DNA of 64,000 bases from Echinostoma caproni (GCA_900618425.1 UZAN01039727.1:1-64000); one strand, 5' to 3'. Positions 49,521 through 62,082 are shown, counted from the first letter of the stretch. Notes: generated from the sequence alone by a model not told the origin. Numbers and translations are program-made.

Positions 49521-49859
49521 CTCACTCAGTTCTAATACCGATTGACCACTGAAAACGAAGAAAACCATGTTTTCTGTTCTGTAGATAGAAAGGTCCGTGA
49601 TCGATGGTACAGAGAATCATTTACGTCCTGAATGGTCGAACCATTCCAGTAACATATGTTTTATGAGTTGGATCTTGTCTTCTTTTAAAGCTCATCTCAT
49701 TTTGCGTATTCAGCTGCCCCTACTTTACTCTGGTTATGTAACTTGAGATGTAATAGTCTGTCACCATGAATCATTGAAAACAAGACACGCTACATTTAAC
49801 AAAGCAGCTTATCTTCGAAACCGCATAATTGGGTTGGTTTATTGAACCATACGGAACAC

Positions 49860-50690
49860 TGCAGCCAAGTCTGTTAGTTGTGTTGTTCTTGGCTGTTTGT
49901 CTGCGTTTGATTCCGTTCCTCGATCATCTCTCGTTTGCAAAATTGAATTTTTGGCACGAGGAGACAGCTGCACTTATGGAGTTTGGACTACTTCACTCTC
50001 TGTATACATCCAAAAGCTGACGATGTCGTTCTATGTCAGGATATTTTCACTTCTTCAGAATTTGATTCTCCCGACTTAAATTTATCACAAATCCAAGAGC
50101 TATTAAATCAATCTGACCTTATGCTTAACACATCCAGATACCTAGAGTGCATTTTCATTTTACCCCTTCTTTCATTTTTAGCGGACTTTGCTACTGTTAG
50201 CTGTAACCATGTGACTAGAGTGACCTCTGTGAAGTGCCTGGGTTTCACCACTGCCAGTAATCTCCGGTGGTCAATGAACATTTAGAGTTGCATGGGGAAA
50301 ATGGGAAGCCTCTATTTGCAGCTACCTAAACTCAGGCAATTTGGAACACCACCATCAATTTCCTCATTCTGGGCGATTGCTAGCCTGTAGTGTTGTTTTT
50401 CAAGCTTTCAAAACGACACTACAAAACCATTCGTCGTGGTTTAGTGATAAGCAGTTGTGTATCACTGATGTCCTTGGAATGGCTAATCACCGAACTTATT
50501 ATTGGTCATATCAAATTCTGTATTGAATTTTCCAACAACACACTAGACGCCCTCTGCGTCCACTGCATCCTTATCGATCTTCTTCTTCTTGTCGTTGCCA
50601 CAAGTCCGCACGCTCCTCACGTCGGCATCTACTCTCTTGTATTTAAATTTACGAAAGTTCCCTTGCACTCTACCTGACCCGGCTCCTAAT
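49860..50690 (+). mobile_element. CR1/Jockey-like LINE remnant (reverse transcriptase C-terminal part)
   Basis: Plus-strand fragments follow the order of a CR1-like reverse transcriptase: SAFDSVPRSSLVCKIEF, a gap, then KADDVVLCQDIFTSSEFDS (the YADD box with Tyr replaced by Lys), DLMLNTSRYLE, VTSVKCLGFTTASNLRWSMN, and in other frames a piece matching the usual C-terminus. Between the FDSVP and ADD blocks about 60-80 residues are missing. Several stops and frameshifts show that it is dead. Confidence 0.8.
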
Positions 50691-51677
50691 TAACACTTAA
50701 CAGGTCGTTGTGAAATTACGTCAGAATTTGCGTTCTTCGACGTTTCACGTTGCATGTTGTATGAACTTATAAGTTATTTCTGCTTCATGACTAGTGTACA
50801 TTTTTAATGTAAGCACAGACTGGCACAAATTATACAAATACAAATAACAATCTGTGATTAGGATTTGTTTTCTATCATACGGTTAGGGCAGCAAAGGTCG
50901 AGCAACACTGGCTACTCACTCATCAATAGTTGACTTCCCTCCCTTTCCCCACTGTGCCCCTACTTTCCCAATTCTCATCGGATATTCTTCAATCAGCCGT
51001 GGTTTCTTTCTTGTTTATCAAATAGCATGAAATAACACACTTATTTTGTTATGTTATCCGATTTACTATAGATCTATGTGGAGTCGTTTATTTTGAACAA
51101 AGGATTATTTTTAGTTCCCTCGTGAGGTTAGGTACCCGGACTCAGAAACTGCAGTAGCTTATTTGTACAAAACACAAATTATTCTACTAGCCAATACACA
51201 TTTAGTTCCCCTGAATTCTTATTATGGACATTTTCTCTCAAGTTTGATGCGGTACAATAACACATGAATTGTATCACAGGACTGCGAGGTAGTCACGACA
51301 ACCTTTTCGCGGGCATTAAGCTGTTTCGTCCCTCACCCCCACCCCTTGAGCAAAAGACGCACAAGTTTATCTATACCTCATTGAGCTATTCTTCTCTGCG
51401 ATCATTTCATCAATGTCATTAACTAATGATTTTTACAGCTGTTTTATTCTCCTCTAATTTAAAAATGTATTAGTTTACTTTTAAAGGTTAATCGAGTTAT
51501 GAAGGTTTTGCATCATGTGTGCAGTCTTGTTGGCTTTCGTCCAAACGTTTTGTCACATATGCAGGGTTGTTTTCCTCATTCCCTTGTCTCAAGCCATTTG
51601 ATCGCTGGTCCCAACTACAAACGTTGTCCTTTTACCAAAAAATGCACATCTCGCTCAGTTCACCATCTCGTCATTCT

Positions 51678-51678
51678 N
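51678..51678. other. Single-base assembly ambiguity (N)
   Basis: One undetermined base in intron 8. Confidence 0.95.
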
Positions 51679-53779
51679 TGGGAGTACGTAACGCTTGGGT
51701 TGAACAACTAAACAGAATGTCTTTGTGGTAAATTCGAACGGATTAAACGCATGAACCCTCCTCCTCAAAAAAGCAGTTACCCCTTCTCCATCACCACCTT
51801 ATATCCCCTCCGCCAAAATTCTCACTCTTCGTCATAGTCCTCCGACTGGACACAAGTCGAAGGTGAGGGAGAACAGTCGAAACTCAATTAATCAGTTCAC
51901 AGTTTGCTTAGAGTAGCAACACCCACCCCCAACGTGTGCACACACCCATACATACACACACACGCTTCCTCTTGTCTGCCTGTTTGTTTCAACGCAGAAA
52001 ACGGCCGAACACTAATCTCTGAGTTTGCAGCTTTGGCTGTGTTCACACTCGACGAGCTGTTCCGTAAAATGGACATGATGTCGCTGTCCATCAGGACGCG
52101 CACATGATGAATTTGAGATTGTGACAGTAGTGCCACAATAGTGCGGATCATCCAGGTGTGAATTGATTCAATTTAGTCCCGTTTTCTGTTCGCCTTTGAA
52201 TATGCATCATATTACAGCAGCTCCAGTTAAACAGAGCCAAATGTGCTCAATTATATACATGACATTCGATCATGTGAACGAATATTCCGTGAAGGGAAAC
52301 ACGTTAGGGCTTAGCATGTTTTCGTCCAACGGCGCCCATAGATCCTCCATGCGGGAACAGTAAACCCGGTGAATTATCACATTAGCAACAGCGACTTTGG
52401 ACCTATAAGGTATCCTGTTCCACTTACTGATTTCATCACCACAAAAGGAAGCGCAGAATTGAGGTTGGCCATCAATTTTGAATTATGCTGCAAAGTAACG
52501 AAAAGAGTTTTGCAGTCGCGACAGTGGACACGCGAGTTAACCAAATCACAGCAGATTACGGGGCAAGGTTGTCCGTATATTTTGGCAAAAAGAAACTGAA
52601 TAAAAAGAGTGAAAGGGCACAGAGGGAAAAATACTACTCGACGTGACACGAAGGTGAAAACACTGAAATCTCGTGTGTACCGACTTTCAATTATAACATG
52701 ATTCATCGCTTACTGCTTTCGTTTTGATCTTACCATTCCGGTTACAACTCAAAGGGAGGCCGCTGGCGATGTTATCCGATTGGTCGAGAAATTTCAAGTT
52801 ATTTGCGTGGTCTATACTTACTTTTTCTTTACTTTACTACGGTTGACTCCTTGAAAAGGATAAACCGGCTCTCTGAATGTCTCTGATTGGTGCAATAGAA
52901 GACATGATCATGAGAGTTTGGGAGTTTGGTACAAGAGATGTCCTCAGCGTCACCCGGCGTTTTTTATTTTGAGAGCGCACCTCTAGCCTTTGCACAGCCA
53001 AGTACAAACTGCAAGGCGGAAGGAAGGAATCCCTGGCCTCCGAAGTGAAGAGGTCAATGACTTCAGTTTTAAAAGGTCAGGCACATTAACCTTTGTCACG
53101 ACACCGTTATTGGGCTTATGCGGCTTTTAAATAGGAGCCAGGTAATCAACCGGAAACCCACCATAATCTGGTAGTGCTGCCGCTGTTTGTTCGCAAATAC
53201 TTGTTTGTTGCGGCATGCCACAACGTATTCACAGTTAACCTTCTTCGGTGAAGTTATCCCCCTATCCACAACCCGGGGAACGCGACTGGTAGCATTCAGT
53301 TCTGTTTAACCCCAAGGCACAGTTAGTGGTGGTTGACGAAGTTTCGTCATTGAAAAAGCCGTACCAGGCCCCGCTGCAAGTGGCCGATTATTACCCGTAC
53401 TGATATCACAAGACGTGTGTAGTGGATGTTTTACCACGAGGAGCTTCCTAGACTTTCGCGCCCGTGTGAGACTTTTATTCAGGAAAAGTTCTATCTGATT
53501 TGCACGACCGGCGAATTTAATCACTTATGCTGTATTGAGTACTGCATAGTTATATGTGCTCTTGGAAAGTTGTGTTTTACCACCCAAGGTTCAATGATTC
53601 GTGAATTAAGCAAACTCCAACACACAAAGTGCACCAGTGAGAAGTGTGGCAAACTGATAACTACACTTTACCTCGAGAAGTCTAAGGGAATTTCGTCGTT
53701 TGGAGAGCAAGGAAAGCTTGAGATGAAAAGTTTGGAAGCATTGTGCAGCCATTTCAACATAAGTGAGCTATTCGAATCA

Positions 53780-53870
53780 GTCAACCCAACTGGGTTGGGA
53801 TCGAACTCGTGACCCCAAAGGAACGACGCAAACACACTACCCACTTTACCATCCAGCTTCTGATCAGACA
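53780..53870 (-). repeat. Possible tRNA-derived SINE
   Basis: Minus-strand order gives a box-A-like gatggtaaagtgggtagtgt followed by a good box B (cgagttcgatccca) about 40 nt later. The separation and words fit a tRNA-derived SINE head. Its body was not compared in detail. Confidence 0.5.
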
Positions 53871-54216
53871 AAATGTAACTTTCCCTTTGCGCTTCATATA
53901 CTCCGTACACAACTAAATTGGCTTTATAACCAAATCGGATCCTCTACTTCTGTTTCATATCCCAGGGAGCCCAAACCTCTGAACCTTAACAAGTCATGTG
54001 GCTGCAATTTTGGGTGGAATCATTCGATGCATCTGATTTGTGGTGTTCTTTTTCGGACCGAGAATAATCAATATTCGATGAAACACGACGTGACTAGTTT
54101 ACGGACATAGAGTGAATGGTGAACAGCGTTCATATGACACTCATCCGTCTCTCTCTTTATCACATTCTCGACAGTCAAGAGGAATTGCTAACAAAGCCAT
54201 TTGACTTCTTATTGAT

Positions 54217-54219
54217 NNN
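54217..54219. other. Assembly gap (NNN)
   Basis: Three undetermined bases. Open frames crossing them are not reliable. Confidence 0.95.
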
Positions 54220-56344
54220 TGCAAATCCGAGGAAGAATGAGCTTCGGTGAATCGCCTGTGCAGACCAGCAGCGGACGGCGGATGCACGTGTACATAGTGG
54301 AAAGAACTTGTTGACACAGATGATCTTGTAAAGGTCTGCGATCTCCAAAGATACCTTGCAAATGGTTTCAACTGAGGTTAGAGTAAAAAGTCGGCAATAA
54401 GGTAATAGAAGCTTTTGCCAAAATCGGCAAGCATGAAACGTCCTTCGAGAGGTGACTAAGACAGAATTCCCATCATCCATGGAATTTGGCAGTTCGATTA
54501 ACTTTCATCTAACGATGTTTGGCACCGGCTCGAAACAAGTCGCAGTGGACGTCTCGTGAACGTGAATGAATCAAATCGGACCGGGCTACGGGAGTAGGAA
54601 ACAAGACGGAATGAGCCAAGAACTCGAACTGACTATTGGGACTGTCAAATGAAGTGACAAAATGTGGTTCAGGAGTGCATATTTTGATAAGCCTAATTAA
54701 CAGACACCTCTTAACTAAAAATGATAAAATGCTATTCCTGAGCAGAATGTTCGATAATCAAATCGTTTTGTAATCGATTTCGAAAATGTTTTGAACTACT
54801 TTCTCACATGCCCTGTCCACAATCACCAGCTGGACTTGCTTTCCGAATTTCTCTAACAAACAAAGCGCTGAAAGTGAACTTGTTCGACACTCTGTTTGTT
54901 TGTTTGCTTGAAAGGCACAGTTCGTTTGGCTCAACACCGACGGAAGAGTGCGGAAAAACTCTCTGTTTACTCCCATTGATTGTTCCTGTTCAAATTATAC
55001 GTTCCGTGAGTGTGGGTGTTAAATATCAGCAGGTAGACGTGATAGGCGAGTTTCAATGTCTCACTTTCCTCAAAATTATGTGTAATCTGTATCATGGTTG
55101 TGCGTGGCCCACCCTCATATTTCATCTTCCCGGCGTCACATGAGTTCTACAGTTTTCGACATCATTGAAAACAAAATCTGAAAAAAAAGTGAGCTGGTGT
55201 TTCTCATCTTTCCAGCAACGAGTTGTTAGTTGGTTCATGGGTTGGGGGGAGAACGGAGACACACCTACTTTCACGAAAGTGATCCGGAATTAGGATCGCC
55301 AATGGACGTAGCACATACACCATTGATGGGCTCTGCCGAAAGCAACACCTGGCTCTAGTACTGCCCTAGTGACTAAATGACTAAGTGTAGACACACTGAG
55401 GATTTTGTGTACAGATAGAGTCTGAAATATGGTCTGTCACAATCAAAACATACATTTATTTCCATAATGATCGTTCGCTTCCCCTGTTTTTATTCCAAAC
55501 AAATATACAATCAGCAATTCAGAAATTGGGCTCTAGACAATCGAAAGATTATCTAGGGCCCAAAATGGGGAACTCGGCAAAGGATTGCGAATAGGTGATC
55601 AAGACGATGAACCTGGTAATAATTCTCTCCACAGGACACAATGTCGCAATTCATGTTCAGTTCCTTAAAGCAACCGACTGGTTGTTTCATTCTCTTGGTT
55701 TGTAAACCAAACCAGAGTAATGTGCATCTATGGCATTCTCTGGGATTTAAACCTATGCACAGATAGTTATAAATCTGCCGTACCTATTATTTTTGCGATT
55801 TGGATCGGACCTCAGTAGCACGGCACGCGTGACCAAGGTAAAAGTGAGCACTCACTCATCAATATTGTCAGACATAATGAACCTCATAGGACACAGAAGA
55901 ATTCGTTGTACATACGGATATGTGTGTATATGTGTATTACAGATCTATAAAGTCAGGCAGACTGTACCGTTTCGGACGGCAGAACTGACAGAACAGCGTC
56001 TCTATTCAGACAAATATGTCAGACCGATTTGGAGGGACCCAAACTACTGTTTGTGTTGTTCGCAAGCGGCGTTACAGAATCCAGGTTGGGTGTGAGTGTG
56101 GACCGGTGGAAACCAAATTAAGAAAACATTAGCTTAGGAAAAAATGTAAACCATAAAAGCCCTAGTTATTGGCTTGTGAATAAAATAAACAACCACACAG
56201 ATAAAACGAAAAAACAGACAATCCATCACAGAAATTACATCTCAAGAATATTTTTAGAGTGCAATAGGCTACGGCAGTTTTCTTTTCCATTATCCAATCC
56301 CATCACACACAGCTTTGAGGAGAGTGTATTCTTTACTTTCTGGG

Positions 56345-56385
56345 GCGTGCGTGTGTGCGTGTGTCTGTGTGTGTGTTTGCAAAAT
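56345..56385. repeat. TG-rich microsatellite
   Basis: Imperfect GTGTGCG/TGTGTC run ending in a perfect TG stretch. The surrounding minus-strand frame through it (CKHTHRHTHTRT) is a low-complexity artefact. Confidence 0.8.
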
Positions 56386-57645
56386 CGCCCCTGAATATCG
56401 GTTAAGCTAAACCGTTGTACTTTCACACAAAGCACGTGAATATACCACTTAAACCGAGGTATTTCTTCTTTTATATACACGCGTAAATCATATGAAGCTA
56501 CGTACACAAAGAATAGCCTGGTTCCGACTTTTAGGAGTGGAGTTAGGGGCAAAGAACCGGAATATTTGGTCAATAGACAAATCCCTGCTCACTCACCTCA
56601 CCCATTTTCGGTATGTTTTTTTCTTTCATTCCAAGTACCCGTAAGTGAGATAATTTACGGTCGCACAGAAACATTCCATCACACATTGCTTCACCCACGG
56701 TTGATTTTTTGCCTTCTTCTCGGATGCATTCAATCCCCACCCTGCCCCCCCCCCACCCGACCGGAGGGAGGACAAGGTTTGTGCCTGACCCCTGAGAATC
56801 ATGTGAGAGATAAGCTATTCTCGTGGCGTCCGGTATGGATCTTCAAAACTGGCGCGTGATATATTTGTCTTACACGGAAAGTGAACAGATATCCATAGAG
56901 AGAGGACAATTGCCGGAATAGTACGCAAAGACATTTCCAACAAACATTACTATTGGCTCCAGGGAAGATTCCCGCAAAACCCTCTTTTGATGAACGGCAT
57001 GGCAGATGTACTCAAAATGGATCACATAAACAAATCATGAAAGATCAAATTAAATTTCCAGATGATTGAAATCAGTCTTTAAGTCTTAGAAAATGGATCA
57101 TTTACTTAGCGTTTTATTCAAAGTTCAGGATGCTACTGCGAACGAATTCGAGATGATTGAACTTTCATTGCATATAGAAAATGTGAATATCGTGCCCAAT
57201 TTTCCTTCAAATACAACACGTTGAATATCAAATTATGTTATTCCGATCTCAGTTAATGAATACGAATGCGTCAAACATCGACTAAAATTGCACTGACGCA
57301 TAAAACATGGCTCAATGTAATTCTACGAAAACCACCTATTGTAAATAAAACTCTTACATTTTCAGTTTTTTTCAGTCCGCAAAATTAAAAAAAAAGTTTG
57401 TTCCATAAAAATGATTTAGTTGTTTTTATACCTTCAAAGGAAAATAAAATTTGGGTAGAACCTAGATCGTTTCAGATATACAATCGCTGCCGATGTCCAA
57501 TGATATCTCCTCCCCCGAACTGTAGTCTTAATGCAGTTACAACTTGACAGTATCGTCTGTCAGCCAACCCGTCTGGAATTCGAACTCAGGACTCCTCACA
57601 TAGAAGGCACATCTATGTGTGTGTGCATGTATTTCACACACATCT

Positions 57646-58220
57646 GCGTTCAGACTATGAGCCAAACAAATCACGGTATAATAATATTCATAAAATGTTA
57701 AACGTTCCATGGTTTTCATGTGGACGGAATACTTCCAGGCTAAGGCATGTGAATATTCTGGGAGGATTCACAACCGGAGCCTTCGGCTAGCCAAATCCTA
57801 ACCCGTAAGGCAGCAAGACGGAGTGTAAAAACCGCAATCCATTGGGAGCCGTTGTCCGGTTCATCGCCCATTGAACGGGGCCAAACATCCAAGTTGGCCC
57901 ATATACCTCGAAGTTCAATTGAGCCGGTAACCACTGCCACAACCAGGAACCTCTGTGTGTGTATGTATGTGATTTGTACGCTTCTTCTTTGTTCGGAACC
58001 AGGATTTTTAGCCCACTTCCCTAGTTGAACTGCCAGTGGTTTACCGACCCGGTTATATCCCCGGGTGTTGGCTTTTCGTCCTCTCAGTTTGGTGAGAAAA
58101 CAGCTCCGCTACGTCAAGGCAGTGAATAAAGCTTCTTCAGCAAAGGCCATCTGAGACGCTTGGTCGTATAGAAGCATTTCGTGAATGCATAAGAAGAAAT
58201 CCACCCCAAACTATAGTGAG
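57646..58220 (-). repeat. Dispersed repeat R1, copy 2
   Basis: Direct-orientation relative of 15931-16570, about 42 kb away. Shared blocks include gaatattctgggaggattca, ggagccttcggctagc, aaaaccgcaatccattggga, cattgaacgggg, cactgccacaacc, cccacttccctag and ggcttttcgtcctctca. A minus-strand frame inside (FTLRLAALRVRIWLAEGSGC) reads through most of the repeat without stops but resembles repeat-derived predicted proteins, not a gene. Both copies begin with an imperfect segment containing caaatcatggtacaataata or a close variant. Confidence 0.8.
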
Positions 58221-58890
58221 GCTTTCGAAGATTGTCTCTGGATGTGCTTATATTGAAGCTGATCAGAATCACTGATTCCAGTTTGTGGCGTTGTATCGTA
58301 TATTATCAAGCAATTCCAATCGATGACTCCTCCTGGTTGCTTTCAGTGTGAAGATCAATTTTCACGTGGAGTCAGTCAAAAATCAATCACCCATACCACT
58401 CCACACTACCGGCAAAGTTCTGATTGGTGGATGAATTATGCAAGAAATGCAATGATTGGACAAGTTGGAATGTAGACCTTTTCTCTCGTGGGAAACTCAA
58501 AACATGATACAAACTATCGTACAGTTCCACAGATATTTCACGATGCTTTCCAGACTGTTTTAAAAGAATATGAAAGAACGAAGAGAAATCTTTGGAAACT
58601 GATTTCTTCAAGGTGAATTTGGGACACGATTGCAATTCCTCAAGTGATAATCGAATTGAACCCTGAACAAGCAAAGCAGGAAACAAATAACTGCAGGATG
58701 TTCTATTGCCTGTTAATAAATAACAATTCAGAATATGCGTAATTTTAATAAGAGCTGACTTACAGCTGAAGTCTGTTTAAAGAATGGATAAGTGTTCCAA
58801 TAATGCTGAGCGACCAAAATGTACACACTTTCTTTCTGTTTCCACGGAGCTCATAAATTAAATGGTTGCTATTATCGCATCGCTTTTCAG

Positions 58891-59017
58891 CAAAACCGGA
58901 CCGCGAAATATTCCACTAATGCGAGTGATTCAATCGGTGAGGCATACAAAACGACCTGGGGCCGAACTGATCATTCGCGAGTCCTGGATGGTGCACAGAA
59001 CGAACAAGGATCCAATG
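58891..59017 (+). CDS. PRKD: PRKD exon 9: start of PH domain
   Basis: The acceptor is cgcttttcag; the donor is ATG|gtgagt. The first C completes a Ser codon with exon 8. The sequence NIPLMRVIQSVRHTKR is almost the same as vertebrate PKD (NIPLMRVVQSVKHTKR), and the PH domain starts at IRESWMVHRTNKDPM, matching KEGWMVHYTSKD. In vertebrates the PKD PH domain is autoinhibitory and its removal activates the kinase, so this conserved segment ties the gene firmly to PKD rather than to other C1 kinases. The exon ends in phase 0, matching exon 10. Confidence 0.97.
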
Positions 59018-59955
59018 GTGAGTTGTACCCAGGAATTCGCCCACAGACTGATCATACCGTTGTCTAACAAAACTGCCACCTTTACTGTAACGGAAGTTGC
59101 CCCATTCGATTTCAAGTCATGTGGGAGGAAGTACTTTCGACCTGTACACAAAGTCACTGGATTCTGCTGTTGAAGCACCTATACATAGATATTCACACCT
59201 GGTAAAATGCCACACAGAGCTACATAATTGCTGTGTTTAAAAGGAGGAAATAATTCCGAACTTTCTGTATTGATAAATCCGTTCCATAATTAAAGGAATT
59301 CATTTCAAGCTATCCACCGGTGGATCCAAACTAAGACACGCAGAGGCCAGTGCATTTCAGGCACACAGTTGAATAAACTACTTCGTGCGTATTGAAAAAA
59401 ACAAGCAGTGTTTTTTTTCTACTAGCTTCATTTATTATCAATCTTTATATGAGATTGAAACACCTTTTTGGTCTCCACGAGCATAAAATTCCAATTCCTT
59501 ATTTCCATTCCGTCATGTCAAGTCTTATGCCGACTACCTTAAATGAGCCTCCTCCCACACAATTTATCTGCTTCGGCAAGCGCTGCAAGCCAAAAAAGTC
59601 TATCGGATGAACAAGTTTCACTCAAATAGATTTATTGTTTATCCGCTGAATAGAAATTAACATTGATTCAAATCACACTCGTACATTTGTAAACTTTATT
59701 CGATTCAGCCAGTCACTACAGTGAAAATCACTTCTGGTCAAGTTTAGAACCAACAATGAATTGAAGTTGTTGAAATGTACACAAAAAGTCACCAAGAAAC
59801 CACCGAGTTTCGCCCGGATACGTGAATACGGACAGGTAAGCAGAAGAACAATAGCCGTTGAGAAGTAGATTAAAATCCAGCATGTGGACGGTTTGTACAA
59901 CAACAACCTCAGCATTCTTTTCCATTTGTTTTTTTCGCCCTGTTCATCCATACAG
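59018..59955 (+). other. PRKD intron 9 (0.9 kb)
   Basis: A short intron inside the PH domain between Met and Leu. It ends with a strong pyrimidine tract and tacag. Nothing else was recognised. Confidence 0.92.
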
Positions 59956-60033
59956 CTTCGACGACATTTTTGGCGCATCGGGGCAAAAGCGATCACAATG
60001 TTCTACCACGAAAGAACAAATCGATACTACAAG
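59956..60033 (+). CDS. PRKD: PRKD exon 10: PH domain beta strands
   Basis: Exactly 26 codons, phase 0 at both ends. Preceded by a long T/C tract and tacag, followed by AAG|gtaagc. It reads RRHFWRIGAKAITMFYHERT and ends NRYYK. This parallels the vertebrate PKD PH segment RKRHYWRLDSKCITLF...RYYK, including the conserved Trp and the Tyr-Tyr-Lys after which Glu-Ile-Pro-Leu is expected. The rest of the PH domain and the kinase domain are not seen, apart from a possible 12-nt exon at 60534-60545. Confidence 0.97.
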
Positions 60034-60533
60034 GTAAGCTGCAGCTTTGGACAATCTCAACCATAAAAGGTGCATCTCAAAGAGTCCAATTTTAAACGGG
60101 GAATATTCAGGTAAATCAGAAGTGAATTTGGGGTTGAAGTGTGTTCCATCTCTGTGAACTAAACAAAAATAAAATCAATTATTTCGAAGCTATTCAGTGG
60201 TGGAATGTGATGGTGTCACAAACAATCCTCGTGGAAGAAGTTAACCAGTTTTGCCTCTCACTCGGTGTGCACATTTGGTCTTCAAGTCAAGTCGAGGTCG
60301 CGTGAAGTATATGCTCTGTGAGCTCCGAGAGCGGAATGTTCAGCAGTCACATAGTTTAACTAGAACCGATGGGCAAGTTAAAATTCCTTTCAAATTGTGG
60401 AAGGCAAAAACAAAACCCACTGTACCATGTGAGTGAGTTAAGTTCAGAAGCAATCCGTTCTGGGCTATCAAGAAATAGAAACGTTTTCCATAAATCTTGT
60501 AATCAAATTTCCAACCGCATTTTCTCCTTTCAG

Positions 60534-60545
60534 GATATTCAAATG
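60534..60545 (+). CDS. PRKD: Candidate PRKD 12-nt small exon (DIQM)
   Basis: A very strong acceptor (tttctcctttcag) is followed by four codons, Asp-Ile-Gln-Met, then a possible donor gtataa. Vertebrate PKD reads Glu-Ile-Pro-Leu directly after the RYYK that ends exon 10, so the type and position of residues fit, and phase 0 is right. If the GT is not a donor, the frame stops one codon later. The next exon is not visible in the window. Speculative: four residues cannot prove similarity. Confidence 0.3.
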
Positions 60546-61829
60546 GTATAACTGCACAAGGCAGCGCCTGGGCGAAGATGGTTGTTTATTACGAATAACG
60601 GGCAGACAATCGGTAAATTGGCATTCACCCAACAAAATGTCTCAGTTGGAACGAGTCTTCCTAATTCCCACATGCACACAGGATAGTTAATGGACCGGCC
60701 CAAGAGTGGATGCGCATTCTTTTAGTTGCTATTCTGAACACAGCAATTCGCACTAAGAGGTCTTGGCGTACACCAACCTGTTTCTTGTTGGTTAGAACTA
60801 GAACCAGAAATGGGAGGGCGAAATTCTTAGAAAATGATGATACTTGTGGATAAAAGCCGAAAAATAAGTGTTTTGATAGATGGGAGCAACAAGAAGACAA
60901 ATCAAAGGAATGTACGATTTCAAAGTTTTATTTTAAAATGCCAGGAAAACTGTAGGGGAGCAATCGAGTAGAATTGGGAGAAGAAATTGGTGATCAAAAG
61001 AGGATGAAACTAACTGTGAGTTTCCCAATTCCTTGAGTTTCTGCAGCTGAGAACAGAGACTTGTCAGTTTGGTCATACAGTTGTGAATGTGTGAGGTGTA
61101 CCGGAGATTACAGTGATACCCAGATACTTGACGCAGGTTACCGTAAGTAGAGGGTTGTGGCTAAGGATAGCAATATTTTATAGTCAGCATTTTAACACTT
61201 CCAATATGTTTACATCTACTTTAGAGTTTAATCAAATAAAATAATCGTTTCATTGTGACGGAGTATTGAAAACCGATTCTCGTAACTTGGCTGAACTGAA
61301 TGTGATTTCATCTATTTGCTGAGCTTGGCAATTTTTTTCTTATTAATGTTTCACCATTACCCAAGGTGTTGACTTTAATGCCTGTGAAGTGGCTGTGTTC
61401 TGCTTAGACCGGGTCACTCATGTATGTTCTTCTCAATCGACTGTTTTTACCCCTTGTTCTCACCGTGTTGGGACATGTTTCGTATATGAACTAATGTGAT
61501 GGAAGAGGGGAGCGGCTTCGTTCGTTCGTCTTTCTGGATTGTGGTTTCTGTTGCGTTCTCAAGTCACGACGTAATCTTTTTTTGCGTCATATGATCCTTG
61601 GGTTGCATTGGCGTGTACACGTTAACCACTTCTACTTGTTTGTTTACTCACTTGATTGAAGAGTGCCCAGTCCTGGGAAATTCCCTGTCGTGTTTGGACC
61701 GGGTTTGGTCGATAATTCCCACTGGTTCAAAATCGAATTGATGTCCTTCTTGATCAAGGGCAAGTTTATCTATAAAAGAAACTGCAAAGACTTTCCAAAA
61801 CACTAGATCGTACTAACTGGAAGAAAACT

Positions 61830-62082
61830 AACAATAAGGGTGCATGAATATCAGTTAACTGCCAGAAGGCATCATACACTAGCATTGATTTCCCTTCACG
61901 ACGATAAAGAAGACAAGTTTGACTTTGAATCAATGAGATTCATCGACCAAGCCCGGCTGAAATACGATAAAGAATCTCTCGAGACTTGGCACCGTCTCAT
62001 CATTGACGAACCTCTTTCCAATCAACTCATTAAACAGAAACTTCCAAAGAGATCACGTATACAGAACAATACAACCCAGTGA
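61830..62082 (+). mobile_element. Penelope-like element C-terminal fragment, open frame intact
   Basis: An uninterrupted frame of about 80 codons reads VHEYQLTARRHHTLALISLH, then KFDFESMRFIDQARLKYDKE, LETWHRLI and a stop. The pattern of His-Glu...Ala-x-Arg-Arg-His, His-x-Asp-Asp/Glu-Lys-Glu, Phe-Asp-Phe/Trp-Glu, followed by a leave-one-Trp-His segment, resembles the end of flatworm Penelope-like element proteins that follow the GIY-YIG domain. The start is unclear and the reverse transcriptase is not seen upstream. It is a different family from the element at 48.5 kb. Confidence is moderate because the assignment is by pattern only. Confidence 0.55.

Larger units (their letters stand above)
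46622..58890 (+). other. PRKD intron 8 (12.3 kb), transposon-rich
   Basis: Contains a SINE (46843-46970), a CTAT microsatellite (48228-48268), a Penelope-like element remnant (48540-49520), a CR1-like LINE remnant (49860-50690), a possible SINE (53780-53870), an NNN gap (54217-54219), a TG-rich run (56345-56385), a C-rich tract (56743-56760) and dispersed repeat R1 copy 2 (57646-58220). The 50.7-53.7 and 54.3-56.3 kb parts contain only short unrecognised frames. Confidence 0.85.

Noticed and set aside
53426..53812. 128-codon plus-strand frame
   Set aside because: No recognisable family; its 3' end runs into a SINE-like segment.
54808..55143. 111-codon plus-strand frame
   Set aside because: No family match, poor composition for a domain, and no phase link to PRKD exons.
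56235..56573. Minus-strand frame with HTHRHTHTRT
   Set aside because: Runs through a TG microsatellite; low-complexity artefact.
57740..57940. Minus-strand 66-codon frame (FTLRLAALR)
   Set aside because: It is repeat R1 sequence; similar predicted proteins in flukes are repeat-derived.
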